Source: a virus. From it: a DNA stretch of 53,821 bases. The notes beneath the pieces are model-generated. The model was not told the DNA's origin. It saw nothing but the letters and a program-made list of their open reading frames with translations, and made no database searches. The stretch is taken from positions 1 through 53,821 of the IMG/VR virus record IMGVR_UViG_3300030106_006616. One strand, written 5' to 3'. Of the stretch, positions 34,128-42,945 are shown piece after piece (positions within the stretch are counted from its first letter, which is position 1; each line of letters opens with the position of its first letter). The translations under genes were made by a program, and so were the position numbers.

Positions 34128-34978
34128 GAAAGCACCTCTTTCCATCTTTCTATAAACTGTTCTCGGTCAATTGTTGTTTTATTGTATTCTTTAGCAATCG
34201 TATACTTATCAATCTTAGAATCACAAGCTTTTTGTAGACACTCCTCAATCTCATTAAATCCCTTATAAAGGAAACAAAAATCACTGTTTATATGTGACAT
34301 GTCTTCTGAGTATGGAGCTACTATCTTGCAGCCATTCTTCAAGGCTTTTTCACAATTCCTTGACATTCCTACAATACTATCTAAAAATATCTCACATGAA
34401 CTTAAGGAATCTTCTGAAAATGGAACATAGTTATAATTTCTTAGTATTGAGTGATATGTTGAAAGCAAATTTGGTGAAACATGTCCAGCAAAAGATATCT
34501 TCTTATCGTCCTTTTTGACTACATCACTTATTTTAATAACTCTAGGTATGCATATTTCTTCATTAGATTCAACTAAAGACTCTCTTAAACATACTGTTTT
34601 ATCAGAATTGCTTGGTATAAACCTATCGTTACCTATAGAAAAAGGATGTAACATTTTAGTAGAAGATAGAGTATCCTTGACATGTACAATAGGACATCTT
34701 ACTTCCTCTTTTGTTTTATTGGCGATTTGGCAACTTTCAGCCTGTCCAAAACACATTATATAATCATATGAGTGTTTCCCATGAGGCAATGAAAGATTTT
34801 TAATATATCTTATATTATGAGGCATCTCTTGACATGTGATACTCCAGTTTCCAGTTATAGAAAACTCCACATCAGACAAGTCACATAAGGAAAGTATATA
34901 CTCTTCATCGTAAGAGTTTATTATCAAGACTTGTTTTTTCCTTCCTGTTAACGCTAGTCTATTGACAATGCTAAACAT
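34124..34978 (-). CDS. Putative GT-B-like glycosyltransferase
   Basis: The 284-residue protein has an N-terminal Rossmann-like part (KQVLIINSYDEEYILSLCDL) and a C-terminal half with KKISFAGHVSPNLLSTYHSI followed by G-x-S-R-N-x-E-K-A-L-K-N-G-C-K-I-V-A-P-Y, a common GT-B donor-site layout (Glu in a helix, then G-C-x-I-V). It overlaps the upstream gene by 25 bases and the downstream one by four. It probably transfers a sugar; acceptor unknown. Confidence 0.55.
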   Translation of the reverse strand: MFSIVNRLALTGRKKQVLIINSYDEEYILSLCDLSDVEFSITGNWSITCQEMPHNIRYIKNLSLPHGKHSYDYIMCFGQAESCQIANKTKEEVRCPIVHVKDTLSSTKMLHPFSIGNDRFIPSNSDKTVCLRESLVESNEEICIPRVIKISDVVKKDDKKISFAGHVSPNLLSTYHSILRNYNYVPFSEDSLSSCEIFLDSIVGMSRNCEKALKNGCKIVAPYSEDMSHINSDFCFLYKGFNEIEECLQKACDSKIDKYTIAKEYNKTTIDREQFIERWKEVLS

Positions 34979-35979
34979 ACAAGCTCTCCTATACTATCTT
35001 CTTTACGATAATTAAACACGCACGTATTATGCTCCGTCTTTGCAGCTTTCATACTTTCTAGAAGGCCTTTCCTATTGTCGGGGTGTGCTATGATAGACAT
35101 TTTTCTTGATAGATCACATGAGTTCACCTTGAACCCTAGAGTGCCTCCTTGTACATAGGCATCATCAGATCTAACAACAATAACATTATTCACGTAAAAT
35201 CCATCTTCATCGGCACCTCCGTTTCTTTTAAACCATTCAAGCATACCATTACTTGAAGTCATCATTACAGGGTTACCAAATTTTGTAGCAATCATAAGCT
35301 GCTCATTTACAATATGAGTCTCAGACATATCCAAGAATATGTGTCCTTGTCGATGAGCTGTCTCTTGGTTTGGGAAAATTATAATATCTGCATACCTGTC
35401 TTCTCCACCATATAAATTCATCTTCTGTTTCACATCATTTATTAAGTCCATGACTCGCTGAGGCTCATGATCGAAAAACCCCAAAGCTACATTGTCATTG
35501 CTACTGAATTCACTGAAGTAACCGAGTAGAATATCTTCAGCACTTTCTATTGAGGTACAGTAGAATATTAGTTGAGAAATTTTATTATCATACCGCTTAG
35601 GTTCTAATTCAAAATGTAATGTGGGCTTCACAACGGCAACCTTTTCTTGGTGCAATTTAGTCCTAGCAATATGCATTTGTTGCACGTTCGGAACAACACA
35701 GCAGTCTAGGAACTTAAGATTGTCTGTCGGTTGCTCTTTTGACTCGCCCTCAAAAATTCCTATATCGAAGTAAGGGGTTTTACAAAAAAGACTTTGATCG
35801 CAATCTTGTATAACAAAGTCAATTGCCTTATCAATATTTTTAGAATAGTTACAAGAACCAATATCTTGGACTTCTATTGAGATTCTATCATCAAGATTAA
35901 GAGATGCGATAAGATTTTGTGTGAAAAAATTTCTTCTATCTCTCTTTGAAAGATCACATACTAGTATTCCATTATACAT
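34954..35979 (-). CDS. Putative glycosyltransferase-like protein, 341 aa
   Basis: AAAGGTGAATAATG gives the start. The protein is alpha/beta with a two-domain layout of GT-B kind: an N-terminal strand (GILVCDLSKRDRRNFFTQNL), a central VAVVKPTLHFELEPKRYDN linker, then QLIFYCTSIESAEDILLGYF and a C-terminal ADIIIFPNQETAHRQGHIFL followed by a helix and T-K-F-G-N-P-V-M-M-T-S-S-N-G-M-L-E-W. The 'G-N-P-V-x-x-x' element fits a GT-B C-terminal domain. There is no direct catalytic evidence. Confidence 0.5.
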   Translation of the reverse strand: MYNGILVCDLSKRDRRNFFTQNLIASLNLDDRISIEVQDIGSCNYSKNIDKAIDFVIQDCDQSLFCKTPYFDIGIFEGESKEQPTDNLKFLDCCVVPNVQQMHIARTKLHQEKVAVVKPTLHFELEPKRYDNKISQLIFYCTSIESAEDILLGYFSEFSSNDNVALGFFDHEPQRVMDLINDVKQKMNLYGGEDRYADIIIFPNQETAHRQGHIFLDMSETHIVNEQLMIATKFGNPVMMTSSNGMLEWFKRNGGADEDGFYVNNVIVVRSDDAYVQGGTLGFKVNSCDLSRKMSIIAHPDNRKGLLESMKAAKTEHNTCVFNYRKEDSIGELVCLALSID

Positions 35980-35991
35980 TATTCACCTTTG

Positions 35992-37611
35992 TTAGTATAG
36001 ATAGTCTATATCAATTAGAGGGACCATTCCACAACGCACTTGTTCTGCTTGATTGTGCCTGTTAGCTCTAGACTTATAACCATTAAACACTGATTCTCTG
36101 CTAACAGGATTCAAATTATTGTCAACTTCACAGCCATAATTAAGACCCTCTACTTGTTTTGATGCTTGATATCCATTTATCTCATTAGAATTAGAGGGAT
36201 GAAGCATTGTTGCAGCACACCAGTTTACGAAGTCATCATGAGATTTTATGTCAGGTATGCTATCCGGAACCTGAACAAAACTAGGAGGAGAGCCCCATTG
36301 GCCCTGTTCTTTTATAGGTTTGTGTAGATCTATATAGTTTTCCCATACGCTTGCTGTATTAGCCCAGTCATATCTTCTAATAGCTCCTTCTCTTGCTTCT
36401 TCGGATTTTCTTTTTCTATATTCCTCTGTGGAAGAGAAAAAATTCTGTATGATTTCCGCTAAATGAGAATTGCTAGGATATGCTCTGTCTGCTCCTGTAT
36501 TCATATCTCTGAACATCTTATCAATTGATATTGGCAAGCCTTTTGTATGATGGACTATATCTTCCATAGCACTGTAGTTTGTAGCCGCTATCGGAACTCC
36601 ACATGCTGCCGCTTCAACTTGAGGCATTCCAAAGCCTTCACATATAGCATATTGAACGTAAAGATCAAAAATATTGTATACTTTCACTAAGTCTTCAACT
36701 TCAAGACCTTCTGACACACTAGGCATGAATGATGTTCTATGTCCACATTCCAAACAGTTTGTTATAACGCCGTCGTACCTAGAAACCTTCCAACTTTTAC
36801 ATCCTCTACATGTATACGTATTCAAAACCTTGGGCGCAATCTGATACTCTGCTATTGCACCCTCTATATCCCAGCCTCCTCTTTCAGGGTAGCTTGTGTG
36901 CAAGTAAAGGTATGTTTTATCCGCTATATCTTTTGGCGCATTATCTAGAAATATCCTAAACGATTTGATTAGCTCTATAAATAGCTTCCTAGTCTGGTTC
37001 CTCATGACAGTCCCTACAATAAAACTGTCTTCAGGTAAGCCAAGTGCTTTTTTGTGCTCGGCCTTATTAGAAACTGGCTTGAAAACGTCTGGATGTATGC
37101 CCGGAGATGCACATCCAATGACAGGTATCGAGCCGCCACCTTGGTCTTTCAGGACTCTTACTCCATATTCTGAGTAGGTGAATATTCCATCACATGTTGC
37201 AAATGTGTCGAGCCATCTTCTTTTTTGAGGCGCGGAGTCAACTGTTGGCATCCAAGCCCAATTGAAGAAGCGTCTCAATGGAGAGTGCCTAACCCATTCA
37301 TCCATCCATGGGTCTCTATAGGTAATAACTATATCTGGCTTGAAGTGTAGGAGAACTTGATCAAATCTCCAAATGCCGAAATGGTTATGTTGGCTTTTAT
37401 CATATACATTTTTCTGTTCATCAGTTGTGGGAGTATTGCTATAATATTTCCAAGGAACAGATTTACCAGCGTCTGGAGTGCCATAGCTGGCGAATTCAGC
37501 TATATCATACTTTCCGGTATTGTATAGTCTGCTGATTACCTCTTTTGCATATGTTCCAAAGCCAGAAGCTAAGTGGCTTGACTCGGAAAGGATTAGAATT
37601 TTTTTAGCCAT
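35992..37611 (-). CDS. GT4-type glycosyltransferase with an inserted zinc ribbon
   Basis: AAGGGAAGCAAATG starts a 539-residue protein with a full GT-B layout: N-terminal SSHLASGFGTYAKEVISRL with the Gly loop, a linker, then SFIVGTVMRNQTRKLFIELI and the donor site EGFGMPQVEAAACGVPIAAT, the classic E-x7-E motif of GT family 4. Between the two halves of the C-terminal domain is CRGCKSWKVSRYDG...CLECG (about residues 264-290), a four-Cys zinc ribbon not found in ordinary GT4 enzymes. It is the first gene of the sugar block and starts inside the sigma factor gene (8-base overlap). Confidence 0.85.
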   Translation of the reverse strand: MAKKILILSESSHLASGFGTYAKEVISRLYNTGKYDIAEFASYGTPDAGKSVPWKYYSNTPTTDEQKNVYDKSQHNHFGIWRFDQVLLHFKPDIVITYRDPWMDEWVRHSPLRRFFNWAWMPTVDSAPQKRRWLDTFATCDGIFTYSEYGVRVLKDQGGGSIPVIGCASPGIHPDVFKPVSNKAEHKKALGLPEDSFIVGTVMRNQTRKLFIELIKSFRIFLDNAPKDIADKTYLYLHTSYPERGGWDIEGAIAEYQIAPKVLNTYTCRGCKSWKVSRYDGVITNCLECGHRTSFMPSVSEGLEVEDLVKVYNIFDLYVQYAICEGFGMPQVEAAACGVPIAATNYSAMEDIVHHTKGLPISIDKMFRDMNTGADRAYPSNSHLAEIIQNFFSSTEEYRKRKSEEAREGAIRRYDWANTASVWENYIDLHKPIKEQGQWGSPPSFVQVPDSIPDIKSHDDFVNWCAATMLHPSNSNEINGYQASKQVEGLNYGCEVDNNLNPVSRESVFNGYKSRANRHNQAEQVRCGMVPLIDIDYLY

Positions 37612-38050
37612 TTGCTTCCCTTATTTTTTGTATCCCATTATATATTAGCCTTTTAACGTAAGACCTTCCTCTTCCTAGAATGTCGGCTATCTCCTGAAGG
37701 GTGTAACCCATCCTTCTTAAATCCAGTATCTCGCACTCCTCTTCCTCAAGAAAGTTTGGGCAGACTTCCCAAAAATTTTCAGGAACTGAATATTCTTCTT
37801 TTTCAATATAGCCTGAAGATAGGAATCTAGAAGACTTCACTGACTTTATTTCTTTTATTATTTCCCATCTTATTGGATTCCAAGCATAGGTAGACAATGC
37901 AGATTTTGAAGCGTCGTGTTTCTGCAGGGCCTTCCAAAGTCCTATTCTTCCAGCTTGTATGTATTGTTCCTTCTCTTCCTGTCCTTTTGGGTTGAAAGAG
38001 TTTACAACAGACACAACTAGACCCATGTTTTGTTCTATAAGATCATCCAT
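37604..38050 (-). CDS. Small sigma-70-family sigma factor
   Basis: The 148-residue protein has sigma region 2 (LVVSVVNSFNPKGQEEKEQY, then IQAGRIGLWKALQKHD, with aromatic-rich STYAWNPIRWEIIKEIKS for -10 recognition) and a region 4 helix-turn-helix at the end (YTLQEIADILGRGRSYVKRL). Region 3 is shortened to a linker. It resembles phage late sigma factors (SPO1 gp28- or T4 gp55-type) but is shorter. Lying at the end of the replication genes, it is a candidate switch for late expression of the virion module. Its recognition sequence is unknown. Confidence 0.8.
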   Translation of the reverse strand: MDDLIEQNMGLVVSVVNSFNPKGQEEKEQYIQAGRIGLWKALQKHDASKSALSTYAWNPIRWEIIKEIKSVKSSRFLSSGYIEKEEYSVPENFWEVCPNFLEEEECEILDLRRMGYTLQEIADILGRGRSYVKRLIYNGIQKIREANG

Positions 38051-38076
38051 TATTATATTATAGCGTCCTTTTCAAT

Positions 38077-39714
38077 CTAACTTGTTAGTTGTTCTACTCT
38101 TTTTACCAAAAAACTTCCTCTATTTTTATCGCGACTGCCCCTAATCAAAACAGTGTTGCCTTCATAAAGCAAATTTTTATATTTGTCCCACTCTTCAGAG
38201 AATGCTGTAATGTTGTCTAGTATGCAACTAGTGTCTCCAGCTATAATAAATCCCATACTCTTACCTTTAGCTTTTCCTTTCTTTATCTTCCATTCTCTAA
38301 CTGATTGAATTTGTACAGCAATAACAGCCCCATACTGGCTTTCAAATCCATCAATGAACTCCTTGCATGTGCAGTTCGCCCTATCTGTATTGTACTCATC
38401 AACCTTATTGCAAGTAAGGGCTATTCCTAGAAGTTCCTGCTCCTGCTTAGCTAGCCAAGAAGCTGAATCAAAAAGTTCATATCCGGGATCATTATATGCT
38501 TTTAGTAAATCTTGTACTACGGGACACCTGTCTTTCCTAAAGATAGGTCTCTTCTTATCTTTTCCTTGAGAGGCATCTATCATTGACTGAATGCATTCTT
38601 CTGTAGTCTTACTGTAGTTGGCTTTCTTGTAGTCTATAAGCCAAGATATTTCTCTCTTGCTAAATTCTTTTATAATATTAAAATGGTGCTGCATCTTAGA
38701 TCTAGGTATTTTAAAGCAGTCAAAAGCTCCGGCCAATATAAGACTTTCGAACGCTCTTTTATTCACCTTTGGGGAAACTAGAATTAGAAAGCAAGACCAG
38801 TCACATGTTCTGGGATCAATGTTTTCTGTCTTCATATATTCTACCATCTTATTGAAAACAGAAGAACCAACTCCCTTTACATTAGTGAGACCGTATCTTG
38901 GGTGCTTATCTATAAGTTCGAACTCTTCATTCATATGAATAATACTAGGGGGCATTGTGTTGATACCCATTATCTTTGCATTGTTAACGAGCTCTTGAAC
39001 TTCAATAAAAGTATCGGGCTTTCCGACTGCGTGTTTCAAATAAGAAGTGAAGAACTCATGTGGAAAGTGAGCCTTTGCGTATGCTGTAAGATAGGCATTA
39101 TACGCATAGCTAACGGAGTGAGACTTGTTGAAAGAATATCTTTGGGACTTTTCAATCCAAGAGAAGATCTCTTCCGCTTCTTCCCTAGTTACAATACCCT
39201 TAGCCTCAGATTTTTCAATAAAAGACTTCTTAACTTCGGCCATAACACTGGCCTTCTTCTTTCCAATTGCTTTTCGAAGAATGTCCGCTTCCTGCAAGTC
39301 AAAGCCAGCGATTTGTTGTGCAATAAGGATAGCTTGTTCTTGGAATACAAGAATGCCGTAAGTGTTTTTGAGAATCGGTTCTAAAGCTTCATGGAAGTAC
39401 TCGACAGCATCTACCTTGTGCTTTCGGTCAATGTAGTGCATAGTAAGCGTCTTACCCTTAACAACCGCCTCAAGACATCCCGGACGCATAATAGCGATGA
39501 GGTCGGACAGCTCCTCTATGTCTCTGGGCTTGGCTTGTTTGGCCAAAGACCTTCCAAGCTGAGACTCAAGTTGGAAAACGCCTTTTGTGTTTCCTTCACA
39601 TATTAAATCCCAAGTTTTTGGGCATTTCATATTCATTTTTGTTATGTCAGTGCTAAAGACAATTCTGCCTTCTTCATCTTGCTCGAACTGACATCCACAG
39701 TCTAGAGTTATCAT
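38077..39714 (-). CDS. dnaE: DNA polymerase III alpha, C-terminal half (split gene)
   Basis: The 545-residue protein begins with a short Cys-containing lead (LDCGCQFEQDEEGRIVFSTD) and then continues the DnaE palm/fingers where the upstream half stops: NTKGVFQLESQLGRSLA, SDLIAIMRPGCLEAVV, and NKSHSVSYAYNAYLTAYAKA (the finger helices), then helix-hairpin-helix (YGLTNVKGVGSSVF) and an OB fold near the end. The catalytic Asp triad is in the other half, so both products must assemble. No intein sequence is present at either side of the break. Start ATG 39714 overlaps the exonuclease gene by four bases. Confidence 0.9.
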   Translation of the reverse strand: MITLDCGCQFEQDEEGRIVFSTDITKMNMKCPKTWDLICEGNTKGVFQLESQLGRSLAKQAKPRDIEELSDLIAIMRPGCLEAVVKGKTLTMHYIDRKHKVDAVEYFHEALEPILKNTYGILVFQEQAILIAQQIAGFDLQEADILRKAIGKKKASVMAEVKKSFIEKSEAKGIVTREEAEEIFSWIEKSQRYSFNKSHSVSYAYNAYLTAYAKAHFPHEFFTSYLKHAVGKPDTFIEVQELVNNAKIMGINTMPPSIIHMNEEFELIDKHPRYGLTNVKGVGSSVFNKMVEYMKTENIDPRTCDWSCFLILVSPKVNKRAFESLILAGAFDCFKIPRSKMQHHFNIIKEFSKREISWLIDYKKANYSKTTEECIQSMIDASQGKDKKRPIFRKDRCPVVQDLLKAYNDPGYELFDSASWLAKQEQELLGIALTCNKVDEYNTDRANCTCKEFIDGFESQYGAVIAVQIQSVREWKIKKGKAKGKSMGFIIAGDTSCILDNITAFSEEWDKYKNLLYEGNTVLIRGSRDKNRGSFLVKRVEQLTS

Positions 39715-40388
39715 TTTGAAAACGCACCTTTGAATTTGCTTACGCTTGCTTGTTTCCTATGGAACTTTAAGAATTTGACCATGAGCTTTGCCTCATCAAT
39801 AGTATCTGACAATGCCTCATGAGCCTGAGCACTAGCTTTAAGACCAAAGAAATCCCTAAATGTGTCAAGCTTCATACTACTGGGTTCGTCTAAATTTTCG
39901 AACCAAGTAAATAATATGTCCATCATATCAATCTTAGTGACTGTGGACAAAGGCATTTTAGTTTTATATTTTTCTGACAACCTTTTAAGTATAGGCATAT
40001 CGAAGCCGATAATATTATATCCAGCAGGGATAGGCTCTGTGTACCATTGTCCCGGCCTCTTGTCCACTTCATACTTTGAACAGTAAGACATGAAGTTCTT
40101 CCAAGCAACTTTCTCAGTCTGACCATTTTTCCAATCTTTTATAATATCCTCTGATTCAACACCTCTCGTTTTGGCATGCCAAGCAATTGTGTCTTGACGA
40201 GCCTTGGTAAAGTATTCGTCATCATCAATACCATCTGGTTTAATTGTGGCTCTGAAGGCCTGAGATTCCTTGATTTCTAGTGTTCTAGGATCAACAGGAA
40301 CAGCCGCTAGCTCAACAGGGTTGCAGCTATAAGGATCAGTTCCATCGGTTTCTAAGTCAAATACTATAATCCATCTGTTATTTATCAT
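39711..40388 (-). CDS. DEDDh 3'-5' exonuclease (DnaQ/epsilon-like)
   Basis: The 225-residue protein has ExoI FDLETDG at residues 10-16, ExoII GYNIIGFDMPIL at about 126-137, and ExoIII HEALSDTIDEAKLMVKF with H-x4-D at about 193-209, the complete DEDDh set of proofreading exonucleases. Its gene lies between the two halves of the polymerase gene, so it is most probably the proofreading subunit of that polymerase. Start ATG 40388 overlaps the zinc-ribbon gene and its end overlaps the C-terminal polymerase half. Confidence 0.9.
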   Translation of the reverse strand: MINNRWIIVFDLETDGTDPYSCNPVELAAVPVDPRTLEIKESQAFRATIKPDGIDDDEYFTKARQDTIAWHAKTRGVESEDIIKDWKNGQTEKVAWKNFMSYCSKYEVDKRPGQWYTEPIPAGYNIIGFDMPILKRLSEKYKTKMPLSTVTKIDMMDILFTWFENLDEPSSMKLDTFRDFFGLKASAQAHEALSDTIDEAKLMVKFLKFHRKQASVSKFKGAFSK

Positions 40389-40491
40389 CTTCTTCTTTTT
40401 CCCATTCTATCTTAGCACCACAGTGAGAGCACTGATTTTGATACTCGTCTACAACTTTACCACAAACTTCACAGTATTTCCATACTACCAT
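40378..40491 (-). CDS. 37-aa zinc ribbon between the polymerase halves
   Basis: Reading leftward, ATG lies at 40491-40489, one base past the upstream polymerase stop codon, and TAA at 40380-40378. The product starts MVVWKYCEVCGKVVDEYQNQ and ends CSHCGAKIEWEKEEDDK, with two CxxC pairs 11 residues apart, a complete mini zinc ribbon. It overlaps the exonuclease start by 11 bases. The position suggests a small subunit of the split polymerase, though it could be an unrelated regulator. Confidence 0.75.
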   Translation of the reverse strand: MVVWKYCEVCGKVVDEYQNQCSHCGAKIEWEKEEDDK

Positions 40492-40492
40492 A

Positions 40493-42370
40493 TTATACTT
40501 GCACCTTATAGGTATTCTTTATAATTTCTGGCATTTCCATAATCTTGTCTAGCATTTTAATTCCTAGAACATCGAGCTTGAGAAGTCCTGCATCTTCACA
40601 GGATGGACCTTCAAAGCCTGCTAGTTGTCCTTTTCCCTCTTTGTCTATAACCATTGGGCAGACATCATATATGGGTTGAGGAGATACCACAACACCAGCT
40701 GCATGTTTAGATTGGATGATTTTTGTATCCTCTAATCGTATTGCTTGCTCAAATATTTTTGCAAACTTGCCTTGTAAATTTCCATTGTCATCTACATAGC
40801 ACCATTCTTTTAGCTTATCCTTCTTATTTTCTAGTGCCCATGTTATAACAGAAGCAGTCCCAAGTTCATCTTTCATGTCTTGCAGCTCATCTGAAATCTT
40901 TGCCTCATCTAGGATGTGCGAAGTAATAGCATTTTGCTCGCTAAAGCTAATATTACCTCTAGCAGCCATTACTCTTTTTAGTGCTGCTCTACCTTTAAGG
41001 GTTTGGAATGTTACAATTTGAGCGACATTGTCTTCCCCATACTTCTGTTTAATATAGTCTATAATGTCATTTCTGGACTGCTTTGGAACATCAATATCAA
41101 TATCGGGCATTGACACTCTTCCACCTGCATTTCGACCAGCATTGTAAAACCTTTCGAAGATTAACTCATGTGGCATAGGATCTATCTTCGTAATATCCAT
41201 AAGGTAAGAAACCATACAACCTGCAGCACTCCCTCTTCCCGGACCTGTCAGGTATCCCTTAGACTCTGCATACTTAAGGATATCCCTAACGATAAGGAAA
41301 TAACTTGAGAGGTTAGTCTCAGTAAATATTTTGATTTCTTTGTTTACTCTATCTCCATATTCACTGAACAATGAACCCTTTTCGACATGACTCATTTTGT
41401 CTGACCAACCTTTTCTACATAACTTTCTAAGGTAATCATTTGGAGACATTCCGTCTGGACAATCAAAGACTGGCGGATTAGGAGGTCCGAGAATATCATA
41501 TTGAGTACACATGTTAGATATATCTACAGTGTTTTGCAGCTCTTCTTCTGTGTGGAATTCCCTCATATCCTCATAGCTGGGTATATGGTAGTTGTTGGAG
41601 TTGAAGAATGTTCCTAAAGACTTGGACTTGCCTTGTTTAAGTTCGGACTGTACCTGACCAATGCTTTTACGCATTGATGTACATAGAAGGACTCTTTGGT
41701 CGTGCGCATCTTCACGACGGCAATAGTGTGCATCAGGAGTTGCTACACAAGGAATCTTTGTTAGCTTTGATATCTCTCTTAACTTTTCAGCAACTTCCTT
41801 TGCTTTTTTATTTATTAAAGAATCTATCAGCTGTATCTCTATATAGAAATTCCCTTTACCAAACGCCTCTTGCAGCCTCTCAGCTTCTCTGATACCATCA
41901 CTTTGCCAGTTGGGGTTATCTACGACTGCATTTGCTAGTCGCGATCCTAAGTGGCCGCTGAATGAGACTAGAGAGCCTTCTGCTTTTGAAGCCAGATCCA
42001 TAAAATAGTCGGCTCCAACTCTAGGCTTGTGATAGAAATGCTCTACCTTGTTAGATATTGATACCATCGAAAGCAGGTTCTTCCAGCCCTGTAAATCTTT
42101 TGCTAACACTACTTGATGGGCAAGTTTAGAGTTCTCTGGTTCTTTTACTGTAGCATCTCGATTACTGATATAGAATTCGCATCCAAGGATAGGTTTAAAT
42201 CCTTTAGATATTGTTTTATGAAAGTCAATAGCACCACTAACTGTTCCATGATCGGTTAGGGCGCACGCATCTACTTCAATTTCTTCTAGTCTTTTTGCTA
42301 TATGCTTTGTTTGTGACAGTCCATCTAAAAGTGAATATTCGCTATGGACATGCAACGGTACGTATTTCAT
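40493..42370 (-). CDS. dnaE: DNA polymerase III alpha, N-terminal half with PHP domain (split gene)
   Basis: I start at ATG 42370 (625 aa), which overlaps the upstream TGA (ATGA), rather than the TTG 15 bases earlier. It has the PHP domain (YVPLHVHSEYSLLDGL; ALTDHGTVSGAIDFHK), then the palm: LTGPGRGSAAGCMVSYLMDI, SMPDIDIDVPKQSR with Asp 423, 425 and 427, and LLKLDVLGIKML with Asp 600. These are the three catalytic Asp positions of C-family polymerases. The protein ends about 30 residues after Asp 600 and the downstream half continues at the same place. This is the main replicative polymerase. Confidence 0.9.
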   Translation of the reverse strand: MKYVPLHVHSEYSLLDGLSQTKHIAKRLEEIEVDACALTDHGTVSGAIDFHKTISKGFKPILGCEFYISNRDATVKEPENSKLAHQVVLAKDLQGWKNLLSMVSISNKVEHFYHKPRVGADYFMDLASKAEGSLVSFSGHLGSRLANAVVDNPNWQSDGIREAERLQEAFGKGNFYIEIQLIDSLINKKAKEVAEKLREISKLTKIPCVATPDAHYCRREDAHDQRVLLCTSMRKSIGQVQSELKQGKSKSLGTFFNSNNYHIPSYEDMREFHTEEELQNTVDISNMCTQYDILGPPNPPVFDCPDGMSPNDYLRKLCRKGWSDKMSHVEKGSLFSEYGDRVNKEIKIFTETNLSSYFLIVRDILKYAESKGYLTGPGRGSAAGCMVSYLMDITKIDPMPHELIFERFYNAGRNAGGRVSMPDIDIDVPKQSRNDIIDYIKQKYGEDNVAQIVTFQTLKGRAALKRVMAARGNISFSEQNAITSHILDEAKISDELQDMKDELGTASVITWALENKKDKLKEWCYVDDNGNLQGKFAKIFEQAIRLEDTKIIQSKHAAGVVVSPQPIYDVCPMVIDKEGKGQLAGFEGPSCEDAGLLKLDVLGIKMLDKIMEMPEIIKNTYKVQV

Positions 42371-42912
42371 TCTATTAATTCCCAAACGGAGTCATACAAT
42401 TCTCTTATAGGTAAATTATACATGTTAACATGAGTCTTGAAGCTATTTGTTTTGTCTATTCTCCCGCTTTCCCAGAGAGAGGCTCTTTCCCAGTACTCAA
42501 AAGATGCCATAAACCCACACAGCCATATATTTTTTAAGCCGTAATATTTTTTAGGGTGACTCTTGGTAGCTCTTTCAAACTCTAGACTTATAAAGGCATA
42601 TAGGTCTGGCTTTTGATGACGGCTGGTTTCAGCTATAGACACATCATAATGAGGTTTTGGAGAAACAGTTCTTCTTTTGGTTTTTACCTCAAGCCTATGG
42701 CCACATTCTAGAAGAAGATCGTGATTATATTTATCAAGACCTCTATTGTTGCTGACAATCTGTGCGCCAACATAAGGAGCTAATGCTTCTTCCCCTAAAT
42801 ATCCTGCTAGATTTCCTCCTCCTCTTAGGATTGAGTTGTTTATTGAGCCCAAAGACAGCGCCTTGTCTCTAGCTCTATCTATCATCTCTTGTGTGAAGTC
42901 TAACTTTATCAT
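42367..42912 (-). CDS. PD-(D/E)XK-type nuclease-like protein
   Basis: I start at ATG 42912 (181 aa) because AGAAGGAGAC lies five bases upstream; an ATG 27 bases further upstream has no such site. The core KYNHDLLLECGHRLEVKTKR at about 81-100 (D-x(n)-E-V-K) is a PD-(D/E)XK nuclease motif. An N-terminal helical segment includes G-Y-L-G-E-E-A, which could supply the first acidic residue. The gene is directly downstream of the first structured RNA element and overlaps the polymerase start. It could be a phage nuclease of replication or a homing-type enzyme. Confidence 0.6.
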   Translation of the reverse strand: MIKLDFTQEMIDRARDKALSLGSINNSILRGGGNLAGYLGEEALAPYVGAQIVSNNRGLDKYNHDLLLECGHRLEVKTKRRTVSPKPHYDVSIAETSRHQKPDLYAFISLEFERATKSHPKKYYGLKNIWLCGFMASFEYWERASLWESGRIDKTNSFKTHVNMYNLPIRELYDSVWELIE

Positions 42913-42945
42913 CACGTCTCCTTCTATAAGAACGACCATTTAGAT

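Noticed and set aside
39700-40500. Split intein at the dnaE break
   Set aside because: The N-terminal half does not end in an intein N-part starting with Cys, and the C-terminal half lacks the H-N end. The break point also differs from the cyanobacterial one.
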